DNA from: Streptomyces capillispiralis
GTDB taxonomy: Bacteria > Actinomycetota > Actinomycetes > Streptomycetales > Streptomycetaceae
Direction: 5' to 3'
Length of the DNA stretch: 64,000 nt
Assembly: GCF_007829875.1 (NCBI RefSeq)
Contig: NZ_VIWV01000001.1
Location: 1-64,000, forward strand
In this document: piece after piece, positions 39,139 through 47,092 of the stretch
How the letters are laid out: the number at the start of each line of letters is the position of its first letter
Position numbering within the stretch: position 1 is the stretch's first letter
The notes under the pieces: model-generated
What the model was told of the DNA's origin: nothing
Database searches by the model: none
What the model saw: the letters and a program-made list of their open reading frames with translations, nothing else
Translations under genes and position numbers: made by a program

Positions 39139-40323
39139 ATGAGAGGTACGACCCCGCCCGGAGTCGGGCGACTGCTGGCGGCGGCCTCGGCCGTCCTGTT
39201 GCTGGTGTGGTGTGCGGTCGCCCCGGCGGCCGCCGGGGAGGAGCGGCGTGCCGGTGCCGGGGACACCGTGTCGTCCGCCGCGCAGGTGCCGGCGGGTGTC
39301 ACCGCCGGTGTCGCGGTGTTCGACCGGCAGACCGGGACGTACACCGAACAGATCGCGTCCGGCGCGCAGTTCAGGTCCGCGTCGGTCGTCAAGCTGCTGC
39401 TGGCCCTGGACTTCCTGTGGAACCGCGGGCCCGACTACACCGTCCCCGAGGCCGACCGGGCGCGGCTGGAACCGATGCTGCGCAGCAGCGACGACGCCGC
39501 GGCCACCCACTACTGGAGGACCTACGGCCGCTCGGCGATCATCGACCGCATGGTGGCCAGGCTGGGGCTGGGCGACACCGTGCCGCCGCCCGCCGGGTAC
39601 GAGGAGTTCTGGGGCTACACCGCGCTCTCGGCGCGGGACACCGTGACGATCTACCGGTACCTCCTGGACCGGGCGCCCGCCCCCGTGCGGGACTTCGTCA
39701 TGGGCCGGCTGCGGCAGAGCACGCGCTGCGCCTCGGACCGCTTCGACCAGCACTTCGGTATCGCCGGGGCGTTCGAGCGGCCGTGGGCGGTGAAGCAGGG
39801 CTGGTCGGGTGACTTCCCCGACGGCACCTGCGGCACACCGTCCCTCGCGGCGGGTGTGACGGCGGACGAGAACGCCGGGAGCGGCGCGGCCGCGGTGGAC
39901 CTGGACCGGCCCGCACTGCACAGCACCGGTACGGTCGGCGCCGGTGACCGGTCCATCGTGGCCGTGCTCACGCTGCACCCGCTCGGCACCTCGTACGGCA
40001 AGGCGTACACCGACATCGGCCGGCTGACCCGCTCGCTGAACGTCCCGGGGGCGGTGCGGCCGTCCGGGACGTGGCTCGGGACGTGGAGCGAGTTCGTCAA
40101 CGTGCGCGAGGACCCGTCCACCGGCAGGCCGCCGCTGCGGCAGCTGCCGGCGGGCGTGGAGGTGCTGGTGGGCTGCCAGGTCCGGGGCCAGGTCGTCACC
40201 GTGCCGCCGTACTCCAACGAATGGTGGGCGTACCTGCCGCAGCACGGCGGCTACATCTCCAACATCTACATCAGTTCGCCGGACAACAGGCTGCCGGGCG
40301 TCCCGGAGTGCGGCGCGCGGTAG
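39139..40323 (+). CDS. secreted serine-hydrolase (beta-lactamase-like) protein with SH3-like tail
   Basis: 394 residues from ATG 39139 (GGAG 6 bases upstream; a GTG 6 bases earlier is possible). Signal peptide LLAAASAVLLLVWCAVAPAAAG. Residues about 50-280 follow the penicillin-recognising fold: SVVK at the SxxK position (RSASVVKLLLALDFLW), SSDDAAATHYW at the SxN position and VKQGWSG at the KTG position, both altered. Residues about 295-390 resemble a secreted SH3-like or DUF domain (EFVNVREDPSTGRPPLRQLPAG, then WWAYLPQHGGYISNIYI). It may be a carboxypeptidase-like enzyme or a non-hydrolytic wall sensor. Confidence 0.75.
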   Translation: MRGTTPPGVGRLLAAASAVLLLVWCAVAPAAAGEERRAGAGDTVSSAAQVPAGVTAGVAVFDRQTGTYTEQIASGAQFRSASVVKLLLALDFLWNRGPDYTVPEADRARLEPMLRSSDDAAATHYWRTYGRSAIIDRMVARLGLGDTVPPPAGYEEFWGYTALSARDTVTIYRYLLDRAPAPVRDFVMGRLRQSTRCASDRFDQHFGIAGAFERPWAVKQGWSGDFPDGTCGTPSLAAGVTADENAGSGAAAVDLDRPALHSTGTVGAGDRSIVAVLTLHPLGTSYGKAYTDIGRLTRSLNVPGAVRPSGTWLGTWSEFVNVREDPSTGRPPLRQLPAGVEVLVGCQVRGQVVTVPPYSNEWWAYLPQHGGYISNIYISSPDNRLPGVPECGAR

Positions 40324-40370
40324 CCCCGGCCGGGGGACGGGTGCGGGCGGTGGGCGGGTCGGGGGGCCGC

Positions 40371-41954
40371 TCACCGCTCGTACGCGGCGAGGTGGCGCAG
40401 TACCTCCTCCACGTGCGGCCGTACCCGTTCGGGGACGCCGCGTTCCTCGATCACGGTCCGGTCGCTGGTGCGGTAGCCCGCGACGATGAGTGCCTGGAGG
40501 TCCTCCTTCGGCAGCCCCTCCTGTTTGAAGCGCTGGTCAAGCCAGCACGCGTACAGGCTCATGGTGGCGATGGCGTCCGGCGCCGACATGTGGTCCTTGT
40601 CGCCGTCGCCGTCCCCGTCGACGGCCCACGCGCGGAACACCGACGGGGTCCACATGGCGATGCCGTACTCGTCGCGGGCGGGGCGGGCGGCGTTCACGTC
40701 GAAGCCGCTCTCCACTTTCAGCATGGCGGCGAGCAGGGCCGGTGTGACCTCCTCGTCGGTGCAGCGGTGGGCGGCACGGTCGATGACCGGCCGGAGCGCG
40801 TCGGGCACGTCGGCGTCCGGCCGCAGGGCGCCGGGCGCCGCGGTCCCGGCCGCGGCGCCCCGGCCCGGAGCGCCGGTGGCGGGGCCGGTCGCGCCGGCGG
40901 TCCGCCGGTCCCCCGCGCGGTCGCCGCCGGCGGGGCCGTCGCCCCCGAGGAGCGCCATGCCGGCGACGGCCACCGCGGTCAGCCCCAGGAGGGCGGCCAC
41001 GACCGGGCCCGTACGCCGTCGGTGCGGGCGCGCGTCCCGGACCAGCCGCTCGACCCGGGCGGCGAGCCGCTGCGCGGTGTGCGGCTGCCGGGAGGCATGG
41101 TCGGGGGCCAGGCAGTCGGCGATCAGGACGCGCCAGCCCTCGTCGAGTCCGGCGTCCAGCCGCAGCGGCGCGGTGCCGCGCGCGTAGGACTGAGCCGCGA
41201 GCGAGCGGGCCCGGGCGGTGGCACCCGGGAAGGGGTGCAGGCCGCCGGTGAGCACCTGGTGCGCGAGGATGCCGAACGCCCAGACGTCGGCGGTGGGCCG
41301 GACCACAGAGCCGAGCGTTCCGGTGCGCTGGGACCACCACTCGGGAGGCAAGTGGTCCAGGGTGCCGAGCGGCGGCAGGTGGGCGTGGCTCCCGTCGAGT
41401 TCCACGGCGAGCCCGAAGTCCGCCAGCCACACCTGTCCGCCCGCGCCCAGCAGGACGTTGGCCGGCTTGAGGTCGCCGTGCACCCATCCGGCGCCGTGCA
41501 TGTGGGCGAGGCCGGCGGCGACGCCGCCGAGGATCCGGGCGGCGTCGGCGACCGCCCGGCCCGGCTCGGCGGCGTCCAGGACGTCCTTCACGCTGGCCTC
41601 GGCACGGTCCATGACCAGGGCGGTCGCCCCGTCCAGGGCCGGCAGGTCCGGTACCGCGAGGGTGCGCACGGCGCGGGTGCGGACGAGGTGGGGGTGGTCC
41701 GCCCCGGCACTGAACCGCACCTCGCGGGCGACGAGTTCACCGAAGGCGGTGCGCGTCCCGGGCGCGAGGGATCCGGTCGGCAGCACCTTCACCGCCACGG
41801 GCGTGCCGTCGGCGAGGGAGCGGCCCTCGTACACGGTGCCCCAGCCCCCGGAGCCGATGACCGCGCCGAGCTCCCATTCCCCGTCGATGCGGAACCCCTC
41901 GGGCAGCCCGGGCCGTTCCGGTCCGAGGTCGTCGGGTGCCTCGTGTGCCGTCAT
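40371..41954 (-). CDS. membrane Ser/Thr kinase with external lytic-transglycosylase-like domain
   Basis: 527 residues from ATG 41954, overlapping the FHA gene stop (ATGA). Kinase domain residues about 28-300: GSGGWGTVYEG, VAVKVL, catalytic loop WVHGDLKPANVLL, DFGLAV, and APE-like PPEWWS. One membrane segment near 315-335 (VVAALLGLTAVAVAGMALLGG). Outside, after an Ala/Gly linker, residues about 385-520 resemble SLT/lysozyme-like domains: LLAAMLKVESGFDVNAARPARDEYGIAMWTPSVF with the candidate Glu in VESGF. Peptidoglycan-binding ectodomains are known for kinases (PASTA in PknB); a transglycosylase-like one is unusual. Likely senses wall material and phosphorylates partners bound by the FHA protein. 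Confidence 0.85.
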   Translation of the reverse strand: MTAHEAPDDLGPERPGLPEGFRIDGEWELGAVIGSGGWGTVYEGRSLADGTPVAVKVLPTGSLAPGTRTAFGELVAREVRFSAGADHPHLVRTRAVRTLAVPDLPALDGATALVMDRAEASVKDVLDAAEPGRAVADAARILGGVAAGLAHMHGAGWVHGDLKPANVLLGAGGQVWLADFGLAVELDGSHAHLPPLGTLDHLPPEWWSQRTGTLGSVVRPTADVWAFGILAHQVLTGGLHPFPGATARARSLAAQSYARGTAPLRLDAGLDEGWRVLIADCLAPDHASRQPHTAQRLAARVERLVRDARPHRRRTGPVVAALLGLTAVAVAGMALLGGDGPAGGDRAGDRRTAGATGPATGAPGRGAAAGTAAPGALRPDADVPDALRPVIDRAAHRCTDEEVTPALLAAMLKVESGFDVNAARPARDEYGIAMWTPSVFRAWAVDGDGDGDKDHMSAPDAIATMSLYACWLDQRFKQEGLPKEDLQALIVAGYRTSDRTVIEERGVPERVRPHVEEVLRHLAAYER

Positions 41955-42745
41955 GTGCCGGTCTCCTGCGGCACGGTGCGGCGGCTGCGCGGCGGCAGCA
42001 GCGCCAGGTGCTCCTCGCGCACCAGCCCGAACCTCAGTGCCATGAGGGCGAGTTGGGCGCGTTTGGCGCCGGTGCGCGGGCCGTCGGCGGCTGTCTCGTC
42101 GGCGTGGGGCAGGCGCAGTTTGGCGAACGCGAGGTAGTCGATGTGGTAGTTGACCGCCGAGCGGGTCAGGCTCCGGCAGGACTCCAGCGGGCGCAGCCGC
42201 TCCACGATGTCCCCGGCGCCGGGCAGCGCCGGGTCGGAGGGGTCCCGCAGCCGTGGCTCGCACAGGGCGACGAGCACGAGGAAGTACTTCGACGTGGGGT
42301 CCAGGGCGAAGGGGTGCACGGTCTGCTCGCCGGCCCCGTCGCCGGGCCGCTCCCCGAGGTAGGCGTGCTGCGGCGCGAACACCTTGAAGGCGGCGCTCCC
42401 GGTCAGGGCCGGCAGCACCACCCGGGAGAACTCGAACGGCACCGGCGCGCCGAGGCGTCCGGGTGCCACGGTGATGTACTCGCCGGCGCCCTCCAGGTTC
42501 TCCACGACGTACGCCATGCTGCGGCTGAAGTTGGACAGGCGCCAGTAGTCCCCCGCCGCCTCCAACTGCCCGGCGCGGCGCGAGATCCCCGGATCCGGCA
42601 GGTTGACCGCCCTGGTTCCGTTTCCGGGTACGCCGCGGCCGAACTCGATGACGTCCCCGGGACCCAGGTGCAGGAGCCCGGGTCTGCCCGTCTCTCCCGG
42701 GACCACCGCCCCTGCCTCCGGTAACTGGACGATGACGGTTTCCAT
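41951..42745 (-). CDS. FHA-domain protein
   Basis: 264 residues from ATG 42745, 8 bases after GGGGGAG. The N-terminal 110 residues fit a forkhead-associated domain: LHLGPGDVIEFGRG, VNLPDPGISRRAGQLEAAGDYWRLSNFSRSMAYVVEN (Arg, Ser-Arg and Asn positions of the phosphothreonine site). The C-terminal half contains a helix-turn-helix-like stretch (ALCEPRLRDPSDPALPGAGDIVERL, SRSAVNYHIDYLAFAKL). FHA proteins of this type bind phosphorylated kinases; this one is translationally coupled to the kinase at 40371. Confidence 0.85.
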   Translation of the reverse strand: METVIVQLPEAGAVVPGETGRPGLLHLGPGDVIEFGRGVPGNGTRAVNLPDPGISRRAGQLEAAGDYWRLSNFSRSMAYVVENLEGAGEYITVAPGRLGAPVPFEFSRVVLPALTGSAAFKVFAPQHAYLGERPGDGAGEQTVHPFALDPTSKYFLVLVALCEPRLRDPSDPALPGAGDIVERLRPLESCRSLTRSAVNYHIDYLAFAKLRLPHADETAADGPRTGAKRAQLALMALRFGLVREEHLALLPPRSRRTVPQETGT

Positions 42746-43237
42746 CCGGTACTCCCCCCAAGTCGGTCGCGTGGATTGTATGGCGCACCCCACGGGTCGT
42801 CCGCGCGGTTCCCCAAGACACTGTGGGGACTCCGGTTTCCGCCGTGAATCATCGGTGCGACGGCCGGGCGCGAACGGATCGCGCCATGCGTCGGGTGGCC
42901 GGAAACGACTCGTCCGGCAGCGTCGGCGCGACGGACGGCGCGGGGTGTCCCCGTGACGAGGTGACGCGCTACGGCCGGAACGGGAACCGGAACGAGGACG
43001 CAGGGGCCATCAGTGCCATCAGCTGCTTCCGCGGCGACGTCCGGGACCTCGGAGGACCGCCGCGTCGTGGGTGACGCCGCGCGGTCCGCCGCCTCCGCCG
43101 ACCGTGCTCGGCTGCTCCGCGCAAGGCGCGGACAAGCCGACGCACGACGGGCTCCCGCTTGTCACTGTGACCGAATCGCAGGACTGCGCCGACGTCCGGC
43201 ACCCTTGAAGGAGTACATCCTGACGGTGCGTCAGTGA
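42746..43237. other. intergenic, nothing recognised
   Basis: About 490 bp. It must contain the promoter of the FHA-kinase operon. Short open frames here give only low-complexity translations; the last 100 bases may be further remnants of the permease pseudogene that follows. Confidence 0.4.
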
Positions 43238-43780
43238 CAGTTGACGCTCGCGGCCGACCAGCGGCTGCCCGTCAACGCCGATGCCGGGACGCTTCCCGCG
43301 CTGCGCGCCACCCTGCACAGCGGGCGGCTCGTCGGCTCCGTCCTCGACGACCGGGCCGGTCCGGTGGCCGTGCTCGGCTCCGGCGCCGCACGGTGCCCGG
43401 GCATCGGCCGGCTCGACCGGCGGCCGGTGATCCTCATCGGAGCGGGACGCCGTTCACCGTCGTCGACGCGGGACGCCGTTCACCGCCGTCGACGCGGGAC
43501 GCCGTTCACCGTCGTCGGCATCGTCGGTGACGTGGACCGCGAGGCGGAGGTGACGGCCTCCGGGGTCGTGCCGCACGGGACCGCGCACCATATGTGGGGG
43601 GCCGCCCGGCAGATGGGACCCGCCCCGTCCGGATGGTCGTCGACACGGACATGGGGGTGGCCGCCGATGTGGCCGGACCGCTGCCGCTCGCCCTGTCGCG
43701 GGCGCCCGTCCGGCGCTCCGCGCGGCGCGCACCGAGCCGGTCGACGCGTTCCGTCACGGCGCCGCGGGGTGACGGGTCGT
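43238..43780 (+). pseudogene. fragment of FtsX/MacB-like ABC transporter permease
   Basis: In one frame LAADQRLPVNADAGTLPALRATLHSGRLVGSVLDDRAGPVAVLGSGAARCPGIGRLDRRPVI, then, after an insertion, GTPFTVVGIVGDVDREAEVTASGVVPHGTAHHMWGAA; then the frame changes to DGTRPVRMVVDTDMGVAADVAGPLPLALSRAP. Together these read as the extracytoplasmic core of an FtsX/MacB-type permease. There is no start codon region, no membrane segments and no ATPase gene beside it; a stop precedes the fragment and at least one frameshift interrupts it. It is a dead remnant. Confidence 0.75.
43442..43519 (+). repeat. 26-bp tandem repeat, 3 copies
   Basis: CGCGGGACGCCGTTCACCGT plus CGTCGA repeats three times (one or two differences) inside the permease remnant, at the point where the reading of the family is interrupted, so the duplication is probably one of the disabling mutations. 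Confidence 0.85.
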
Positions 43781-43818
43781 CACCGCGGGCGCAGTGGCGC
43801 CGGCCCACCGCGCGCGGC

Positions 43819-45021
43819 TCAGGGGTGGGGGCCGCCGCAGGTGCCGCGCGGTCCCGAGATGCTGTCGTGCCAGTCCAGCACCAGGGTGGTGGCGTCGTCC
43901 GCCAGTGTTCCCCGGCACGCGGCGTGGACCGCCGCGGTCAGGGCGCGGACCACTTCGCGGGGATGCTCCTCACGGGTGTCGCGGATGAGCGCCTCCAGGT
44001 CCACCGCGGCCGCGTCGCGCTCCCGCATGCCGTCCGTGATCAGCACCAGGCGGTCGCCCGGCTCGAGACGCAGGTACTGCACCTCGTAGGTGACCGCGGC
44101 AGGCGCCCCGAGGGGCAGGTTGATCTTGAGGGACAGTTCTTCCACTCGGGTGCCGCGCAGCCGCAGGGGCCAGGGGTGGCCGGCGTTGACCAGCTCGCAG
44201 ACGCCGGTGTCCAGATCGACGCGCAGCAACTGTCCGGTGGTCATGCCCAGAGCGTGGCTCCTGATCGCCCGGTGGGCGGCGTAGGCCTGGTCGAGGATGC
44301 CGTGTCCGGCTCGGCGCGCTCCGCGCAGGGCGTTGACCGTGAGGGTGGCCAGCAGCGCGGAGTCGGTGTCGTGCCCCATCGCGTCCGTGATCGACAGGTG
44401 GAGGGTGTTCTGGTCGAGGGCGTAGTCGTAGGTGTCGCCGCCGATGTCGTCGGCCGGGATCAGGCCGGCGGCCAGGGTGAACTGGGCCGCCTCGCAACAC
44501 GCCGCCGACGGCAGCAGCTGGTGCTGGATCTCCGCTGCCAGGCTCATGGTCGTGGTGCGTCTGCCCCAGTGGTACAGGTCGGTGAAGCGGCGGTCGGTGA
44601 CCACGATGTACGCCAGCGCGTGTGCGGCCTGCTCGACCGCCTCGTGGACCGCGTCGTCCGTGTGCGGCACCACCAGGTCGAGCACGCCGAGGCAGTCGCC
44701 GCGGTTGGTCACCGGCACGACCATCCGGCAGTTGCCCTCCTCGTCGTCCTCCTGGTGGAGGCGCTGGGACCGCAGCACCCGGTCGTAGATGCTGCCCGCC
44801 AGCTCGACTCTCTCCGGCTCGCCGCGGGCCTGTCCGGCCGCCCCGGCTCTGGGCAGCCGCACGGCTTCCCTCCCGAGCATGTCCACGAAGAGGAACGACA
44901 CCTCGTTGGCCGAGAACCGCTTCTCCAGGTTCCGCGCCACCACGTCCACCGACTCCACCGGCGCGGCCTTCTCCGCCGCCCGGAGTACCCCGTCCAGGCC
45001 CAAGCCCTCATCACCGATCAC
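43819..45021 (-). CDS. GAF-like/SpoIIE PP2C phosphatase
   Basis: 400 residues from GTG 45021, 6 bases after GGGGAG. Residues about 20-165 resemble a GAF sensor (LEKRFSANEVSFLFVDMLGREAVRL ... CRMVVPVTNRGDCLGVLDLVVP). Residues about 175-395 are a SpoIIE/RsbU-type PP2C: LAAEIQHQLLPSAACCEAAQFTLAAGLIPADDIGGDTYDY, ITDAMGHDTDSALLA, NAGHPWPLRLRG, GDRLVLITDGMRERD, DDATTLVLDWH, with the metal-binding Asp residues in place. Such phosphatases typically act on anti-anti-sigma proteins; no STAS or RsbW-like gene is in the window. Confidence 0.9.
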   Translation of the reverse strand: MIGDEGLGLDGVLRAAEKAAPVESVDVVARNLEKRFSANEVSFLFVDMLGREAVRLPRAGAAGQARGEPERVELAGSIYDRVLRSQRLHQEDDEEGNCRMVVPVTNRGDCLGVLDLVVPHTDDAVHEAVEQAAHALAYIVVTDRRFTDLYHWGRRTTTMSLAAEIQHQLLPSAACCEAAQFTLAAGLIPADDIGGDTYDYALDQNTLHLSITDAMGHDTDSALLATLTVNALRGARRAGHGILDQAYAAHRAIRSHALGMTTGQLLRVDLDTGVCELVNAGHPWPLRLRGTRVEELSLKINLPLGAPAAVTYEVQYLRLEPGDRLVLITDGMRERDAAAVDLEALIRDTREEHPREVVRALTAAVHAACRGTLADDATTLVLDWHDSISGPRGTCGGPHP

Positions 45022-45114
45022 ACGCACCTCCCCGGTCTGCTCACTGCGTGTTCCCGGTGATCGGCACCGAATGCACACATCCGGTCGGGTGTGACGAGCG
45101 CCCACCTCGTTGAC

Positions 45115-46575
45115 CTACTGCTTCGTGTCGTTCTTGCGTACCTTCTTCTGGTTCTTCCCGGCGGTTTCGGGCCTGTCGGCCCGTTCGCCGGGTGGGGTCG
45201 TCCCGCTCTGCCGACCCGTGCCGGAGGGGTCCGTGGGCAGAGCGCGCGCGGTGCCGTCCGGGCCGGAGCGGGGTGCCGGGGCCGGGGTGCCGTGTGCGGC
45301 CGCGCCGGTGGCCGGGTTCCGGCTGCCCGGGTCCACCGGGGCGGGGGCCGCGTCACGGCGCGGGTCGGCCGTGGGGCGGGGGGCGGAGGGCGACGGAGCC
45401 ACGGGGGTCGTGTCCTTCCTCTGGGTGCCGATGCGCGGGGCGTCGGCCGGCGCGGAGGGGCTGCCGGCCGCCCGGGGTGCCTGCTCGCCGCTTCCCTGCC
45501 GCCAGGGGCCGTCGGAGACGGCGAGGCCAGCGGTGAGGACGGCCGCGAGCGCGGTGGTTCCCCCGGTGACCAAGGTGCGACGCCGCGCGGCTGCGGTTCT
45601 CGGCCGGGCCGGTCGGCCGGCGGGCGACGGGCTCCGGTGCGTGGGCCCGGCGTCCCGCACCGGTTCCCGATCCGGTTCCCGCACGGGTTCCCGATCCGGT
45701 ACGGCGCTCGTGGTGGGGGTCGCGGGCGGGACGGGCACGGAGTCCGCCGCCCCGGCCAGGGCGGTCAGCATCCGGGCGCACTCACGGGCCGGCGGGCGCT
45801 CCCACTCGTTCAGGGAGGTCATGCTCCGCAGCAGCGCCGCGAAGTCCTCCGTCAGGAAGTCGGGCAGTACGGGCGGGCGGTGGAGGCGCGCGATCGCGGC
45901 CTCCAGGGGGCCGCCGTCGTACTCCAGCCTGCCCGTGAGGCATTCGAGGAGTACGAGACCGAGGGCGTAGATGTCGGCGGGCAGGCCGACGGACCGGCCC
46001 AGCACCTGCTCGGGGGACAGATACGCGGCCGTGCCGATGAGGGTGCCGGTGGCGGTGCGGGAGGTGGCGTCGAGCAGCCGGGAGATGCCGAAGTCGGTCA
46101 GGTGGGGACGACCGGCCCCGTCCAGGATGATGTTGGACGGCTTGACGTCGCGGTGCACGATCCCCGCGTCGTGCGCGTGGGCCAGCGCCTCGGCGAGACC
46201 GGCGCCGACGGCGGCCGTCTGTTCGGCCGTCAAGGTGCCCTCGGAGACGCGGTCCTTGAGCGTGGGGCCCTCGATCAGCTGCATGACCAGGTAGGCGCGG
46301 TCGTCGTGCCGTCCGGCGTCGTAGGCGGTGACCAGCCCGGGGTGGTGGAGCCGGGCCAGGATGACCGCTTCGCTGCGGAAGCGTTCCTCCATGTCGAGAT
46401 CCGCGCCGGGCCGGAAGACCTTCACCGCCACCGGACGCCTCAGCCGCAGGTCGTGGCCGCGGTGGACGTCGGCGGCACCGCCCGAGCCGATGAGTGCGTC
46501 CAGGCGGTAACGCCCGGCGAGCACTTCGGCGGAATACCGGGAGGTCAGTGCCATGGCCGACTCGCGGAGCCTCAT
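45115..46575 (-). CDS. membrane Ser/Thr protein kinase
   Basis: 486 residues from ATG 46575, 7 bases after GGGAG. Kinase domain about residues 18-280: LIGSGGAADVHRG, VAVKVF, HRDVKPSNIILD, LTDFGISRLL, GTAAYLSPEQVLGRSVGLPADIYALGLVLLECLTG. Then a Pro/Glu/Arg-rich linker with a DREPVREP repeat, a membrane segment (TLVTGGTTALAAVLTAGLAV near 345) and a 120-residue Pro/Ala/Thr-rich external tail ending in a basic KNQKKVRKNDTKQ. No sensor domain is recognised outside. It is 93 bp upstream of the phosphatase on the same strand, a common kinase-phosphatase pairing. Confidence 0.9.
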   Translation of the reverse strand: MRLRESAMALTSRYSAEVLAGRYRLDALIGSGGAADVHRGHDLRLRRPVAVKVFRPGADLDMEERFRSEAVILARLHHPGLVTAYDAGRHDDRAYLVMQLIEGPTLKDRVSEGTLTAEQTAAVGAGLAEALAHAHDAGIVHRDVKPSNIILDGAGRPHLTDFGISRLLDATSRTATGTLIGTAAYLSPEQVLGRSVGLPADIYALGLVLLECLTGRLEYDGGPLEAAIARLHRPPVLPDFLTEDFAALLRSMTSLNEWERPPARECARMLTALAGAADSVPVPPATPTTSAVPDREPVREPDREPVRDAGPTHRSPSPAGRPARPRTAAARRRTLVTGGTTALAAVLTAGLAVSDGPWRQGSGEQAPRAAGSPSAPADAPRIGTQRKDTTPVAPSPSAPRPTADPRRDAAPAPVDPGSRNPATGAAAHGTPAPAPRSGPDGTARALPTDPSGTGRQSGTTPPGERADRPETAGKNQKKVRKNDTKQ

Positions 46576-46800
46576 TCCATCTCCCACTGCTTCGAAAGGA
46601 ATCCGTACAGCGCTCGTTGCCGACGGAACGCCGGTCACACGTACCCCTGGGAGACCGGGCTACCCCAAGGGGCCGTCGGCGGGAGACGGAGGACCGGCGC
46701 CGGGCTCGTCTCGTGACCTCGCGCGGGGGTGCCGCGCCGTCGCCGAGAAGGCGGCGCCGCGGGCCCGGTGGACGTGCCGGTACCGGCGGCACCCCACCTA

Positions 46801-46830
46801 TTGACAACGATGTCAGACGCGTGATCTAGT
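46801..46830 (+). promoter_or_regulatory. promoter with overlapping operator, GH92 gene
   Basis: TTGACA (46801-46806), 18-base spacer, TCTAGT (46825-46830). A dyad TGACA-ACGA-TGTCA (46802-46815) overlaps the -35 box, as expected for a repressor (LacI/GntR-like) site. The GH92 start codon is about 260 bases downstream. Confidence 0.7.
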
Positions 46831-47092
46831 CCGCTTCCATCCAGCCGAGTGCCGCTGATCGCCCCGCCGAGGGAGGCTCACCGCGATGACCCGCACCCCA
46901 CGGCCCTGCGACGCACGGCACCCGGTGACCGTACGGACGCCGGGTCCGCGGGCCGGGGTGTTTCCGTCGCGTGCGCCTCTCCCCCGCGCCCGTGCGCCCA
47001 TGACCGGTTGAATGTGCCCACCCCGTCCGTCACTTGGCGATCACTCTCATGTCGTGCAGCACATGAGAAGTGAGGAACAGGAGACCTCTTCC

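Noticed and set aside
40324-40370. Terminator between the converging hydrolase and kinase genes
   Set aside because: Only a short GC-rich stretch without a convincing stem was found.
36976-40374. A long minus-strand frame (1132 codons) spanning the serine hydrolase and part of the NLR gene
   Set aside because: It runs antisense to the secreted hydrolase and out of frame with the NLR; translation is Pro/Arg low complexity.
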